A stretch of 64,000 nucleotides of DNA, taken from assembly GCF_013423955.1 (NCBI RefSeq), contig NZ_JACCKX010000001.1, forward strand, positions 2,170,001 through 2,234,000. The letters run 5' to 3'. The stretch's first letter is position 1, and each line of letters opens with the position of its first letter. The stretch is from Ottowia beijingensis. Lineage in GTDB: Bacteria; Pseudomonadota; Gammaproteobacteria; Burkholderiales; Burkholderiaceae_C. A program made the position numbers and the translations under genes. Shown here one piece after another: positions 1 through 8,708 of the stretch. The notes under the pieces are model-generated. The model was not told where the DNA came from, searched no databases, and saw nothing but the letters and a program-made list of their open reading frames with translations.

Positions 1-321
1 TGCACGCTGCAGCACGGCATGCAGCTGCGCGGCGGGGTGGAGCAGTACCTGGGTGCGCTGGGCTTTCAGCTGCGCCCGGCCGCCCAGGAGGCGCACCTGT
101 GCTGCGGCTCGGCTGGCACCTATTCGGTGCTGCAGCCCGAGCTGGCGACGAAGCTGCGCGACCGCAAGCTCGGCCACCTGCTGGGCGAGACCAGCAGCGA
201 CCGGCCCGCCGCCCTGCTGTCGGCCAACATCGGCTGCATCACGCACCTGCAGTCCGGCACCGAGCTGCCGGTGCGGCACTGGATCGAAGTGCTGGACGAA
301 GCGCTGGTTGCTTCCAAATAA
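1..321 (+). CDS. glcF: Glycolate oxidase iron-sulfur subunit, C-terminal part
   Basis: This is the last 106 codons of the [4Fe-4S] subunit of glycolate oxidase, which passes electrons from the flavin subunits during oxidation of glycolate to glyoxylate at the membrane. The reading frame is open from base 1, so the start lies outside the window. The C-terminal cysteine-rich pattern CCGSAGTYS and the later motif NIGCITHLQSG are typical of the second CCG domain of GlcF. The stop codon lies inside an ATAGCTGC repeat element, so the final residues ASK may be repeat-derived. The rest of the glc cluster is presumably upstream. Confidence 0.9.
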   Translation, partial: CTLQHGMQLRGGVEQYLGALGFQLRPAAQEAHLCCGSAGTYSVLQPELATKLRDRKLGHLLGETSSDRPAALLSANIGCITHLQSGTELPVRHWIEVLDEALVASK

Positions 322-366
322 AGAGCTGCTTGCGCTTACTGGACGGGCGCTGGAGCCCGATTTGAT
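314..366 (+). repeat. ATAGCTGC element copy 1
   Basis: The sequence reads AGAGCTGCTTGCGCTTAC, a short spacer, then GGGCGCTGGAGCCCGATTTG. It is a typical copy of the window's most frequent repeat, and its left end supplies the glcF stop codon. Confidence 0.75.
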
Positions 367-375
367 GCATATGCT

Positions 376-845
376 TCAGGGCTGGCCCAGCGCCGCCTCG
401 ATGTCGGCCGCCAGCGCCTCGGGCCGGTGCCGCGGCGCATAGCGGCCGATCACGCGGCCGTCGCGCCCCAGCAGGAACTTGGTGAAGTTCCACTTGATCG
501 CCCGCGTGCCCAGCACGCCCGGCGCCTGCGCCTTCAGCCACGCGAACAGCGGGTGCGCCTGCGGGCCGTTCACCTCGCACTTGGCCATCAGCGGAAACGT
601 GATGCCGTAGCTGGCGCTGCAGAAGGCGCCGATGGCCGCGGCATCGCCCGGCTCCTGCCGGCCGAACTGGTTGCATGGAAAACCGATCACCGTGAAGCCT
701 TGCGGCCCGTAGCGCTGGTGCAGCGCCTGCAGGCCGCCAGCTGCGGCGTGAAGCCGCAGGCGCTGGCGGTATTGACGACCAGCCGCACCTGGCCGTCGAA
801 CTGCGACCAGGGCAGGGGCCGGCCGTCCAGCGTCTGCAGCATCAT
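376..845 (-). CDS. Glutathione peroxidase (one frameshift)
   Basis: This encodes a glutathione peroxidase/BtuE-type thiol peroxidase of about 156 aa, reducing hydroperoxides in the cytoplasm. The start at 845 gives an N-terminus MMLQTLDGRPLPW, followed by the peroxidatic cysteine motif NTASACGFTPQ, the Gln motif GFPCNQFGRQEPG and the Trp motif IKWNFTKFL, so the catalytic triad is complete. A base is missing near 734 (LA|GLQALHQRYG), where one G of a GGG run seems lost. The length is normal for the family once restored. It is transcribed towards glcF and has no operon partner. Confidence 0.85.
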
Positions 846-913
846 GCGAATGGGCTTTCAAACATGCTTGTCCATCAAGAAATCTCTGATGCCGCGCGGA
901 CCGCATCCGCGTT

Positions 914-986
914 GTGGGAGCGGGCTTGCCCGCGATAGGGCGTTTCGCCACAACCAACGCTTGATCGCGGGCAAGCCCATTCCCAC
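914..986. repeat. REPIN 1 (inverted REP pair)
   Basis: Two copies of a REP unit with core GGGAGCGGGCTTGCCCGC face each other across about 27 bp. The right copy has CCCATTCCCAC instead of CCCGCTCCCAC. The total length is about 73 bp, like most other pairs in the window. Confidence 0.85.
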
Positions 987-1254
987 ACCACTGTCTGAGA
1001 CGGGTGACTCATCCAGCAAAACGTCATCAGCGGTTGGGCAAGTGGCGCGTCATCGGGCATCGGGGCTTGCGTGCAAAGTTCACGGCCGCGCAGTGTGGCA
1101 GCAACACCGGGGCGAAGCAATCACGGCTTGGCCGCCGCGTGTGGGCCGCATTGCGCCGATGCTTGCCCCGAAGGCGCGCCGACTGGCCACAATGGTCGGG
1201 AACCGGGCACGCTGACCAAGGTGTGTCGGCACAGCCCCCGGCTCCCGAACCACC
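987..1254. other. Intergenic, no recognised content
   Basis: Between REPIN 1 and the receiver-like gene I see no convincing reading frame, promoter or RNA. It probably holds the promoter of the downstream gene. Confidence 0.4.
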
Positions 1255-2287
1255 GTGCGCTACACCTACATCTTCATTGGCCTCACGCCGTCCGAACGCG
1301 CGCTGCTCGAGTCGCTGATGGCGCTCGACAGCGGCGGCGGCGACGAGCTGGTGCCCGTGGCGACGCCGGAAGAGGCGAACCTCATCGTCGTCAACGGCGA
1401 CGACGCCAGCGTCGTCGACTGCCTGCGCGCCGGCAATCCGCAGGCGCTGATCGTGCTGGTCGGCCAGCCGCCTCGGTCGTTGCCGCTCGATCTGCCGGTG
1501 CTGCGCCGCCCGCTCGGATGCAGGCGGTGGCCGAGGTGCTGGTCCAGCTGGACTGGCCCGAAGACCGGGATACGGCCGCGCCGGCCAGCCTGAACCCCGT
1601 CTCCACCCTGCGGGCCGGCGCGCCCACGATACAGCCGCCGGTCAGCGCACACCCGCCCGAGTCGCAGTCGCCCGAGTCGCAGCAGGCTGAATCGCAGCCG
1701 CCCATGCCGCAGTCGTCGGCCTTCGCGCCCACCACGGCGTCGATGCCGATCACCGCACCGCATGTCTCCACCCTGGCGGGGCCGGCCGTGTCGGCGCGCG
1801 CCACCTGGGCCGTCCGCGAGCGGGCCCCGCTGACCGCACCCGCGCCACGCATGGCGCGCCGGGCGCACGCCGCCACGCCCTTCGTCGACGATGCCGACGC
1901 CGACCTGATGACGGTCGTCGGCGCGCTGGGCCGGCGCTCGCACACCTTGCCGCGCGGCATCCGGCGGCTGGGCTTTCGCGTGCGCCTGATCGAGGGGCAG
2001 ACGCGGCGCTGGCCGCCTTCGCGCAACGGCCGGTCGATTTCGTGTTTCTCGACCAGGCCTCGCTGGGCGACGATCTGCTGCCGCTGGCGCGCGCGTTGAC
2101 CGCCCAGCGCCCCATGCCGGGCCACCCGCCGCACGTGGTGGTGGTGGCGCGCCGCGGCACCGCCTTCGACCGCCTGCGCGCGCGCCTGATCGGCTGCGTC
2201 TGGATGGTGGTGCCGGTCGACCGCGAGCGCCTGCTGGGCTTTCTGGCCCGGCGCGGGCTGCATCCGACGGCGCGCTCGCGGCGCTGA
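1255..2287 (+). CDS. Hypothetical protein with receiver-like halves (two frameshifts)
   Basis: I do not recognise the family. Joined across two missing bases (near 1518, PL|GMQAV, and near 2003, IEGQ|DAAL), the product is about 344 aa. Residues 1-110 (RYTYIFIGL, LIVVNGDDA, ALIVLVGQ) look like an alternating beta/alpha receiver-like domain. A linker of about 120 residues is rich in Pro, Ser, Gln and Ala with PES repeats. The last 100 residues (VDFVFLDQASLGDDLL, HVVVVARRG, WMVVPVDRERL) look like a second CheY-like fold with an Asp at the usual phospho-acceptor strand. The GTG start is chosen because the frame reads well from there. The role is unknown; a regulator or scaffold is a guess. Confidence 0.55.
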
Positions 2288-2397
2288 CACACTGGGGATC
2301 GGCGCGGGCGCCAGATGGAAGTCGCCTGTATGCGGCGCCCTGGCTGCGCTGGCTGCTATCAAATCAGCTTGATTGTCCAGAAGTCCCAGTGCGTGTT

Positions 2398-2470
2398 GTG
2401 GGAGCGGGCTGGCCCGCGATGAGGCATCTCCTCGCCACCAACGCCTGATCGCGGGCCAGCCCGCTCCCAC
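2398..2470. repeat. REPIN 2 (inverted REP pair)
   Basis: The REP core here is GGGAGCGGGCTGGCCCGC, a compensated variant in which the T of both arms became G/C. The pair spans 73 bp. A fragment of an ATAGCTGC element (GCTGCTATCAAATCAGCTTG) lies just before it, at about 2351. Confidence 0.85.
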
Positions 2471-2556
2471 ACAGGGATGCGGTCCGCGCGTCATCCGGGG
2501 CTTCCTGATCATCCAGCAGATCAGCATCGAGCGGGCGCCGCTGACGCTGCGCCCGT

Positions 2557-3436
2557 TCATCCGGGCCGCCGCCCCGGGCGGATCGACAGCACCGCCGCCG
2601 ACACGATGAGCACGCCGCCGGCCCAGGTCCACGCCGTGGGCGTGGCCGCGCCCAGCAGCACCGCCGACACGGCGGCGATCACCACCTCGGCCAGCATGAT
2701 GAGCGCCGTCACCTGCGCCGGCAGCCGCGCGGCGCCGTACTGCAGCGCCAGGTTGCCGCCCAGGAAGGCCAGCGTCAGCGCCAGCGCCCACGGCAGCCAC
2801 GAGACCGACAGCGCCGGCGGCGCGCCGCCCGCCAGGCCCGCCAGCACCAGCGCACCCGACATCGCCAGCCCGCCCGCGAACATGGCCAGCACGCGGGCAT
2901 CGCGCGGCGTGTCGCGCCAGCGGCGCAGCAGGGCGTTGGTCAGCGCAAAGCAGAAGCCGCCCAGCAGCGCCAGGAAATCCGCCGCGCCGCTGGGCAGCGG
3001 CCAGGCGCCGCCCGGCCGGTGCAGCACCAGCACCAGCCCGGCCAGCGCCAGCCCCAGGCGTGCCAGCGCCGCCGGCGTGGGCCGCTCGCCCAGCAGCCAC
3101 CAGGCCAGGCCGATCGACCACACCGGCATCAGGTAGAACAGCAGCGTCACGCGCACCACGTCGCCCACCGTCACGGCCCAGTTGAAGCCCACGTTGGTCA
3201 GCCCGGCGGCCGCCATCAGCGCCAGCAGGTGCGGGTGCCCCAGCAGGCTGCGCACGCTGGCCGGGCGCCACAGCAGCAGCGCCAACAGCGCCCCCGCGTA
3301 CACCACGACCGTGCTCCACAGCGGGTGCAGCCCATGCCCGTGCAGCGCCTTGAAGGCGATCCACGACAGCCCCACACCATGGCGTTGAACAGCAACGCCA
3401 GCGCGGGGGCGGCGGAAGAGAGGAGGGGCGGGTCAT
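2557..3436 (-). CDS. EamA/DMT-family permease (two frameshifts near start)
   Basis: This is a membrane protein of about 293 aa with roughly ten hydrophobic segments in two EamA repeats, the drug/metabolite transporter design that exports small metabolites. Examples of helices are LWSTVVVYAGALLALLLW and ALALTLAFLGGNLALQYGA. The body from 3375 reads cleanly. The N-terminus needs two restored bases: one in a C run near 3402 and one near 3376 (NAMVWG|LSW), giving a start at 3436 with MTRPSSLPPP and LALLFNAMVWG. The substrate is not predictable. The gene is monocistronic. Confidence 0.8.
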
Positions 3437-3559
3437 GGCGGGCAGGGCAGGGCGCAGCGGGTGCGGCGCCACGGGGGAGAATCGATCCTGGGGCGTCGGC
3501 GGCATCATGCCTGGTCGGGCGGCGCGGGCTGGCGTTGTGGCGATGGATGGATAAAACTT

Positions 3560-3623
3560 GAGGGTATATGCCGTAAGCGCTTGAGTGACGGGCGCTGACG
3601 GATAGGTATATGGGGAGTATGTG
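3560..3623 (-). repeat. ATACTCCCC module copy 1
   Basis: Read on the minus strand it starts ATACTCCCCATATA, has a centre CAGCGCCCGTC, and ends CATATACCCTC. It lies about 33 bp from a single REP unit. Confidence 0.75.
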
Positions 3624-3655
3624 ATGAATTCGCCGCGGCTGTCTGCGGCACCCCC

Positions 3656-3678
3656 ATCGCGGGCAAGCCCGCTCCCAC
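3656..3678 (-). repeat. Single REP unit
   Basis: One REP unit (reverse complement of the GGGAGCGGGCTTGCCCGC core) without a partner, next to ATACTCCCC module copy 1. Confidence 0.8.
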
Positions 3679-3715
3679 AAGCCGAGACGCTGGTTTGCCC
3701 GCCGCCTGTCAGCCC

Positions 3716-3822
3716 CCTCAAGCGGCCGCGGAGCAGGCCATGCGCGAACGCCGTGGCCGGGCTTGTACCGGCCACCAGCGTTGTCCCCCTCAGGGGGATG
3801 GCGCGCAGCGCCTCAGGGGAGC
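3716..3822 (+). repeat. GCGGAGCAGG element copy 1
   Basis: It begins GGCCGCGGAGCAGGCCA, contains CAGCGTTGTCCCCCTCAGG and ends GCGCCTCAGGGG. Copy 2 at the other side of lplT is its inverted near-match. The last codons of lplT are inside it. Confidence 0.8.
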
Positions 3823-5082
3823 GTTCTTTCCGCGCGCGAGCCGCATCAGCTGCTTGATCTCCGCCGTGTGGTGGCGCAGGTTGTGGCGGTACCAGAGCTG
3901 GATCAGCGCCATCGACACCACCACCACGGCGCCGAACAGCGCGATGGCCGCGAACGCCGACAGACCCAGCCCCGTGGAGGCGCTGTACAGAAAGCCCAGC
4001 GCCAGGATGCAGGCCTGCTCGTTGAAGTTCTGCACCGCGATCGAGCGGCCGGCGCCCATCAGGTTGTGGCCGCGGTGCTGCAGCAGCGCGTTCATCGGCA
4101 CCACGATGTAGCCACCCAGCGCCCCCATGGCCACCAGGAAGGGCACGGCAATCCACACCCGGTCGACATACACCATGCCGATCACCAGCGCGCCCATCAG
4201 CACGCCCAGCGGCATCACGGTGGTGGCGCGGTCCAGGCGCACGCGGGCCGAGGCCATCACCGCCCCCACGGCGGTGCCCAGCGCCACCACGCCCACCAGC
4301 GTGGCGGCCTTGGTGGTGGAGTAGCCCAGCGCCGCATAGGCCCAGGCCAGCACGATGTAGCGCATGTTGCCCGACACGCCCCAGAACAGCGTGGTGGTGG
4401 CCAGCGAGATCTGGCCCAGCTTGTCGCGCCACAGGCGCGCGTTGCAGCGCCAGAAGTCGGGCAGCAGCGCCAGGGCGTGCGCCGGCATGGGCCGCATCTC
4501 CACCCCGGTGTGCGGAATGCGCAGGTTGATGGCCGCCGCAATCGCGTACACCAGCACCAGCGCCGCAATCGCCGCCTGCGGCCCGGTCACGATGCCCGGC
4601 AGGTTGAACGACAGCAGCCAGGGCGCCAGGCGCGGCCCCACCAGCTGCCCGCCCAGCAGCACGCCGAGGATGATGGAGGCGATGGTCAGCCCCTCGATCC
4701 AGCCGTTGGCCTTGACCAGCTGCGAGGGCGGCAGCAGCTCGGTCAGGATGCCGTACTTGGCCGGCGAATACGCCGCCGCGCCCAGCCCCACGATGGCGTA
4801 GGCCAGCAGCGGGTGGCCGCCGAACAGCATGGCCAGGCAGCCGACGATCTTGATCGCGTTGCTGACGAACATGACCCAGCCCTTGGGCCGCGAGTCGGCG
4901 AACGCGCCCACCCACGGTGCCAGGACGACGTAGAACAGCGCGAACATCGGCACCAGCGCGGCGCGCTGCCATTCGGGCCCGCCATCGGCGCGGATCAGCT
5001 CCACCGCCGCCACGAACAGCGCGTTGTCGGCCAGCGAGCTGAAGAACTGCGCGGCCATGATGGTGTAGAAGCCGCGTTTCAT
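3790..5082 (-). CDS. lplT: Lysophospholipid transporter LplT
   Basis: This is an MFS-fold flippase of about 430 aa that brings lysophospholipids across the inner membrane for re-acylation. The ATG at 5082 gives the characteristic start MKRGFYTIMAAQFFSSLADNAL; the frame is open further upstream only through repeat DNA. Later motifs include YSPAKYGILTELLPPSQLVKANG and NFNEQACILALGFLYS, both typical of LplT. It is intact, with about 12 membrane segments. The C-terminal tail after LMRLARG (KNAPLRRCAPSP) is encoded by a GCGGAGCAGG element. It is convergent with nothing and divergent from alr, a common pairing in this family. Confidence 0.9.
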   Translation of the reverse strand: MKRGFYTIMAAQFFSSLADNALFVAAVELIRADGGPEWQRAALVPMFALFYVVLAPWVGAFADSRPKGWVMFVSNAIKIVGCLAMLFGGHPLLAYAIVGLGAAAYSPAKYGILTELLPPSQLVKANGWIEGLTIASIILGVLLGGQLVGPRLAPWLLSFNLPGIVTGPQAAIAALVLVYAIAAAINLRIPHTGVEMRPMPAHALALLPDFWRCNARLWRDKLGQISLATTTLFWGVSGNMRYIVLAWAYAALGYSTTKAATLVGVVALGTAVGAVMASARVRLDRATTVMPLGVLMGALVIGMVYVDRVWIAVPFLVAMGALGGYIVVPMNALLQHRGHNLMGAGRSIAVQNFNEQACILALGFLYSASTGLGLSAFAAIALFGAVVVVSMALIQLWYRHNLRHHTAEIKQLMRLARGKNAPLRRCAPSP

Positions 5083-5195
5083 GCCCCTGAGGCGCTGGCG
5101 CGCCATCCCCCAGGGGACGCAGCCCCTGGCCGGCGCAGGTCCGGCCACGGCTGCCCGCGCATGGCCTGCTCCGCGGCCGATGGGTGCACGGGTGG
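5083..5195 (-). repeat. GCGGAGCAGG element copy 2
   Basis: This is an inverted counterpart of copy 1, running from CCCCTGAGGCGCTGGCGCGCC to TGGCCTGCTCCGCGGCC. It begins at the base next to the lplT start codon, so it occupies the ribosome binding region of that gene. Confidence 0.8.
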
Positions 5196-5411
5196 CCTGC
5201 TGCGCGGCCACGAGGCGGGCCGTTGCGGGCAGGCGGTGGCTCGTGCACCACGGCCTGCGCGGGACGAAGTAACTGCCAAGATGTTTCCGCTCTGTAAGGG
5301 CTGCCGGGTTATAGCATGCACGCTTCCAGCGTGTGATGGCGGGTTGGACGGGCGATGCAGGTGCCAGAATCCGTGACTTTCGCCATTGGCGCCATTGCCT
5401 GAAGAGCTGCC

Positions 5412-6509
5412 ATGCCTCGCCCGATCCACGCCACCATCCACACCGGCGCGCTGCGCCACAACCTGGCGCAAATGCGCGCCGCCGCGCCGGGCGCGCGGGT
5501 GTGGGCCATCGTCAAGGCCAATGCCTACGGCCACGGCATCGAGCGCGCCTTCGAAGGCCTGCGCGGCGCCGACGGCTTCGCGCTGCTCGATTTGGCCGAG
5601 GCGCAGCGTGTGCGCGATCTGGGCTGGCGCGGCCCGATCCTGCTGCTGGAGGGCGTGTTCGAGCCGCGCGACCTGGAGCTGTGCTCGCGCCTCAACCTGT
5701 GGCACGCCGTGCACGGCGACGAGCAGATCGACTGGCTGGCCACGCACAAGACGCACCAGCCGCACCGCGTGTTCCTCAAGCTGAACAGCGGCATGAACCG
5801 GCTCGGCTTCGCGCCCGAGCGCTTTCGCAGCGCCTACGCGCGGCTGCAGGCGCTGCCGCAGGTGGACGAGATATCGCTGATGACGCACTTCAGCGACGCC
5901 GACGGGCCCAAGGGCATCGGCGCGCAATGGGCCGTGTTCCAGCGCGCCACCGACGGCCTGGCCGGCGAGCGCAGTCTGTGCAACAGCGCCGCCGCGCTGC
6001 GCCACGCGCAGGACGCCGCCGTGCGCGGCGACTGGGTGCGCCCCGGCATTGCGGTCTACGGCTCGTCGCCCGACTTTCCCGAGCACGACGCGGCGCACTG
6101 GGGGCTGCAGCCCAGCATGACGCTTGCATCGAAATTGATAGCTGTCAACGCCCTGCCGGCGGGCGCCAGCACTGGATATGGCTCCATCTTCACCGCCGAG
6201 GCGCCGATGCGCATCGGCGTGGTAGCCTGCGGCTACGCCGACGGCTACCCGCGCCACGCGCCCACCGGCACGCCGGTGCTGGTCGATGGCGTGCGCACCC
6301 GCACGCTGGGCCGCGTCAGCATGGACATGATCGTGGTCGACCTCACGCCCGTGCCGCAGGCCGCGCCGGGCAGCGAGGTCACGCTGTGGGGCCGCGCCGG
6401 CAGCGGCGCCGTGCTGCCCATCGACGAGGTCGCGCACGCCGCCGGCACCGTGGGCTACGAGCTGATGTGCGCGCTGGCGCCGCGGGTGCCGGTCAGCGTC
6501 GAAGAATGA
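5412..6509 (+). CDS. alr: Alanine racemase
   Basis: This PLP enzyme of 365 aa interconverts L- and D-alanine for peptidoglycan. The PLP lysine is Lys35 in VKANAYGHG. The second catalytic residue is Tyr256 in STGYGS, and [11 protein letters not shown] and [12 protein letters not shown] are further family motifs. It is intact and of normal length. It overlaps the next gene by ATGA. The stretch 6118-6175 (residues about 236-254, [13 protein letters not shown]) resembles an ATAGCTGC element at the DNA level (TTGATAGCTG, then GGCGGGCGCCAGC) although the protein sequence looks like an ordinary racemase. Confidence 0.95.
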   Translation: MPRPIHATIHTGALRHNLAQMRAAAPGARVWAIVKANAYGHGIERAFEGLRGADGFALLDLAEAQRVRDLGWRGPILLLEGVFEPRDLELCSRLNLWHAVHGDEQIDWLATHKTHQPHRVFLKLNSGMNRLGFAPERFRSAYARLQALPQVDEISLMTHFSDADGPKGIGAQWAVFQRATDGLAGERSLCNSAAALRHAQDAAVRGDWVRPGIAVYGSSPDFPEHDAAHWGLQPSMTLASKLIAVNALPAGASTGYGSIFTAEAPMRIGVVACGYADGYPRHAPTGTPVLVDGVRTRTLGRVSMDMIVVDLTPVPQAAPGSEVTLWGRAGSGAVLPIDEVAHAAGTVGYELMCALAPRVPVSVEE

Positions 6510-7353
6510 GCCAACATTCGGCATCCAGCCGGCGTCGCGCGAGCGCCAGGCGCTCAATTTCAGAAGCATCCGGGTCGAGGAAGACGCCCTGGTCCGACGC
6601 CTGCGCAGCCGCCACACGCTGTGGCTGCACGGCGGGCTGATGGGGTTGATCACGCTGCTCGTCATGTGGGGTGTGTCGACCGCGCTGCGGCACGGCGGCG
6701 TCGATTCGCTGGCCGTGCGCTACGCGCTGGCGCTGGGCGCGGGCTACCTGGCCTATCTGCTGTTGCTGCGCATTTGGGCCGGCATGCTGGTGCGCGAGGA
6801 GGAGCGCGACGTGCCCGACCCGGGCGTTCTGGACCTGGTGCCCTGGCCCGGTGGCGGTGCCTCGTGCAATGACGGCGTGCACAGCGGCGGCGGTGGCGAC
6901 TTCGGCGGCGGCGGGGCCGATGCCGTGTTCGACGCCCCGGCGCAGGCGCTGGCCGAATGCGCAGGTGATGGCGGTTCGGCGCTGGGCGACGTGGCCTCGG
7001 GCGCGCTGGAGGCGGCCGGCGGCGCCGACGAAGGCGCCCTCGTTGTCATCCCGGTGCTGGCCGTGTTCGGCGCCGTGCTGGCGGCGGTGCTGGGCGGCGG
7101 CTGGTTGCTGCTGCTGTACTTCGGCTCCGAGGCGCTGCTGGCCGTGGCGGTGGAACTGGCGTTCGCCTACACCGCAGCCCGCACCGTGGTGCGGGTGGAG
7201 CGCGAAGGCTGGCTCCTGGCCGCGATCCGCCTGAGCTGGAAGCCGCTGCTGGGCGCGCTGGTCTGCGCGGTGGCGCTGGGCGCGCTGGTGGACCACTTCG
7301 CGCCCCAGGCCGACACGCTGGCGCAGGCCGTGCAGCAGTGGCGGGCGCGTTAG
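6506..7353 (+). CDS. Hypothetical membrane protein after alr (one frameshift)
   Basis: A protein of about 282 aa starts at an ATG overlapping the alr stop codon, so it is translationally coupled. One base is missing near 6514 ([18 protein letters not shown]). It has a charged N-terminal section ([18 protein letters not shown]), two membrane segments around residues 45-95, a Gly-rich central loop ([10 protein letters not shown]), and two or three further membrane segments near the C-terminus ([19 protein letters not shown] and [18 protein letters not shown]). No enzyme motif is visible. The role is unknown; position suggests cell-envelope function. Confidence 0.65.
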
Positions 7354-7365
7354 CGAATGCTCATC

Positions 7366-7413
7366 CAATAATAGCTGCGTGCGCTTTCTAAATAAGCGCT
7401 GCAGCCCGATTTG
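7366..7413 (+). repeat. ATAGCTGC element copy 2
   Basis: ATAGCTGCGTGCGCTTTC, spacer, then AAGCGCTGCAGCCCGATTTGG, between the membrane protein gene and the COX3-like gene. Confidence 0.75.
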
Positions 7414-7500
7414 GCACTGAATCTGCCCGCCCGGCCGGCGCCGCGGGCTTGTCCTGTTTCAAGGCGCGGCCGGAGTGGATTGACTAGCATCAAATCCACT

Positions 7501-8129
7501 GTGTCCGCCGCCGAAACCATCTCTCCCTGGCCTTGGGCGATCCGCCCGCGGCCGCCGCGCCTGCCGAACAGGCCGAATCGGCGCGCCCCGGCTACACCGG
7601 CATGTGGGTGGGCATCACCTGCGAGTTCGTCGAGTTCGCGGTGTTCTTCGTCGTCTACTTCGTCGCCCGCTGGAGCTACCCCGACGTGTTTCGCGCCGGC
7701 GCCCCCAGGCTGTGGACGCTGGGCGGGCTGCTGATCACCATGGTCATGCTGACCAGCGGCTATGCGCTGGTGCGCACCGTGCTGGCCGTGCGGCGCGACG
7801 ACCAGCGCGGCGCGCGGCTGTGGATGACCAGCGCCTTCGTCGTCGCGCTGGGCTACCCGCTGGTCAAGTGGCTGGAGATCCAGCACAACCTGGCGGCCGG
7901 CGTGGTGGCGGGCAACAACGCCTTCTTCACGGTGTACTACTACCTCACCATTAACCACTTCATGCACTCGGCCTGGGGCATTCTGGGCATGCTGTGGGTG
8001 CTGGTGCGCGTGTGGCAGGGCGCGTACCGGCCGGGTAACCCGAAGGGCGTCGAATCCATGGCCATCTACTGGCACGCCACCGACATGGTGTGGCTGATGC
8101 TGTTCTCGCTGTTCTATGCCTTCGTCTGA
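7501..8129 (+). CDS. Cytochrome c oxidase subunit III-like protein, NorE type (one frameshift)
   Basis: A protein of about 209 aa of the haem-copper oxidase subunit III family, with five or six membrane helices. Conserved parts are MWVGITCEFVEFAVFFVVYF, a Glu within the first helix, and the C-terminal HATDMVWLMLFSLFYAFV. The GTG at 7501 is chosen as start, and a base is missing near 7527 (TISP|LALGDPP). NorE-like proteins assist nitric-oxide reductase or alternative oxidases; no catalytic subunit gene is visible here. It is followed after 2 bases by a COX4-like gene, so the pair forms one unit. Confidence 0.8.
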
Positions 8130-8131
8130 CC

Positions 8132-8416
8132 ATGAAGCGCCTGTTGCACGCCCTCGACCCGCGCAACGCCACCCAGGCGTGGCTGGCGCTGCTCGTCATC
8201 ACCGTGGTTACCGCCGGCATCGCCGTGGCCGAGCGCGGCGTGCTGCCCTGGGTGGGCTGGATCATCGCCGCGCTGGTGTGGTGGAAGGCCTGGCTGGTGG
8301 CCGACCATTACCTGGAAGTGGCCGACGCCGCGCCGGTGTTCCGCCGCATCGTCGTGGCCTTCATCAGCCTCGCGCCGGTGCTGTTGGTGGTGACGGCGTG
8401 GATGGAGTCGCGGTGA
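8132..8416 (+). CDS. Cytochrome c oxidase subunit IV-like protein, NorF type
   Basis: A small inner-membrane protein of 94 aa with three predicted helices (AWLALLVITVVTAGIAVAE, WVGWIIAALVWWKAWLVADHYLEV, IVVAFISLAPVLLVVTAW). Size, helix pattern and the K-x-W-L-V-A-DHYLE motif fit the prokaryotic COX4/NorF family. It starts 2 bases after the stop of the COX3-like gene and is presumably co-translated. Confidence 0.75.
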   Translation: MKRLLHALDPRNATQAWLALLVITVVTAGIAVAERGVLPWVGWIIAALVWWKAWLVADHYLEVADAAPVFRRIVVAFISLAPVLLVVTAWMESR

Positions 8417-8429
8417 GCGTCGGGGCTAC

Positions 8430-8493
8430 ATATACTCCCCTATAGGCTGGTCTTTATCGCCCGTCTGCCGGGCGCTGATACAACATACTCCCC
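8430..8493 (+). repeat. ATACTCCCC module copy 2
   Basis: Starts ATACTCCCCTATA, has the inner stem GCCCGTCTGCCGGGC and ends near a second ATACTCCCC. It lies about 27 bp left of REPIN 3. Confidence 0.75.
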
Positions 8494-8519
8494 ATCATCG
8501 GCGCTGGCCTCGTGGCTTT

Positions 8520-8594
8520 GTGGGAGCGGGCTTGCCCGCGATGGGGCGCTGGTTCGGGCGCAGGCGCCGCCATTGCGGGCAAGCCCGCTCCCAC
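8520..8594. repeat. REPIN 3 (inverted REP pair)
   Basis: Inverted REP pair of 75 bp with one mismatch (ATTGCGGGCAAG) in the right arm. It is flanked on both sides by ATACTCCCC modules. Confidence 0.85.
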
Positions 8595-8609
8595 AGCGGA
8601 GGGTCAGCC

Positions 8610-8670
8610 CATACTCCCTTGGCCGCTGCCCTGCAGCGCTTATATGCCAAGTGCTGGAGATGTATACCCC
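8610..8670 (+). repeat. ATACTCCCC module copy 3
   Basis: Starts ATACTCCCTTGG, centre GCAGCGCTTATATGCCAAGTGCTG, ends TGTATACCCC; about 16 bp right of REPIN 3. Confidence 0.65.
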
Positions 8671-8708
8671 TTGTTGCTGCGGATGGCGCCACGCCGCACG
8701 CCCACCCC

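Noticed and set aside
1391-5251. A 1286-codon open frame on the minus strand
   Set aside because: It crosses real genes in other frames and repeats, with Arg/Ala/Gly-rich text; it is open only because GC-rich DNA has few stops.
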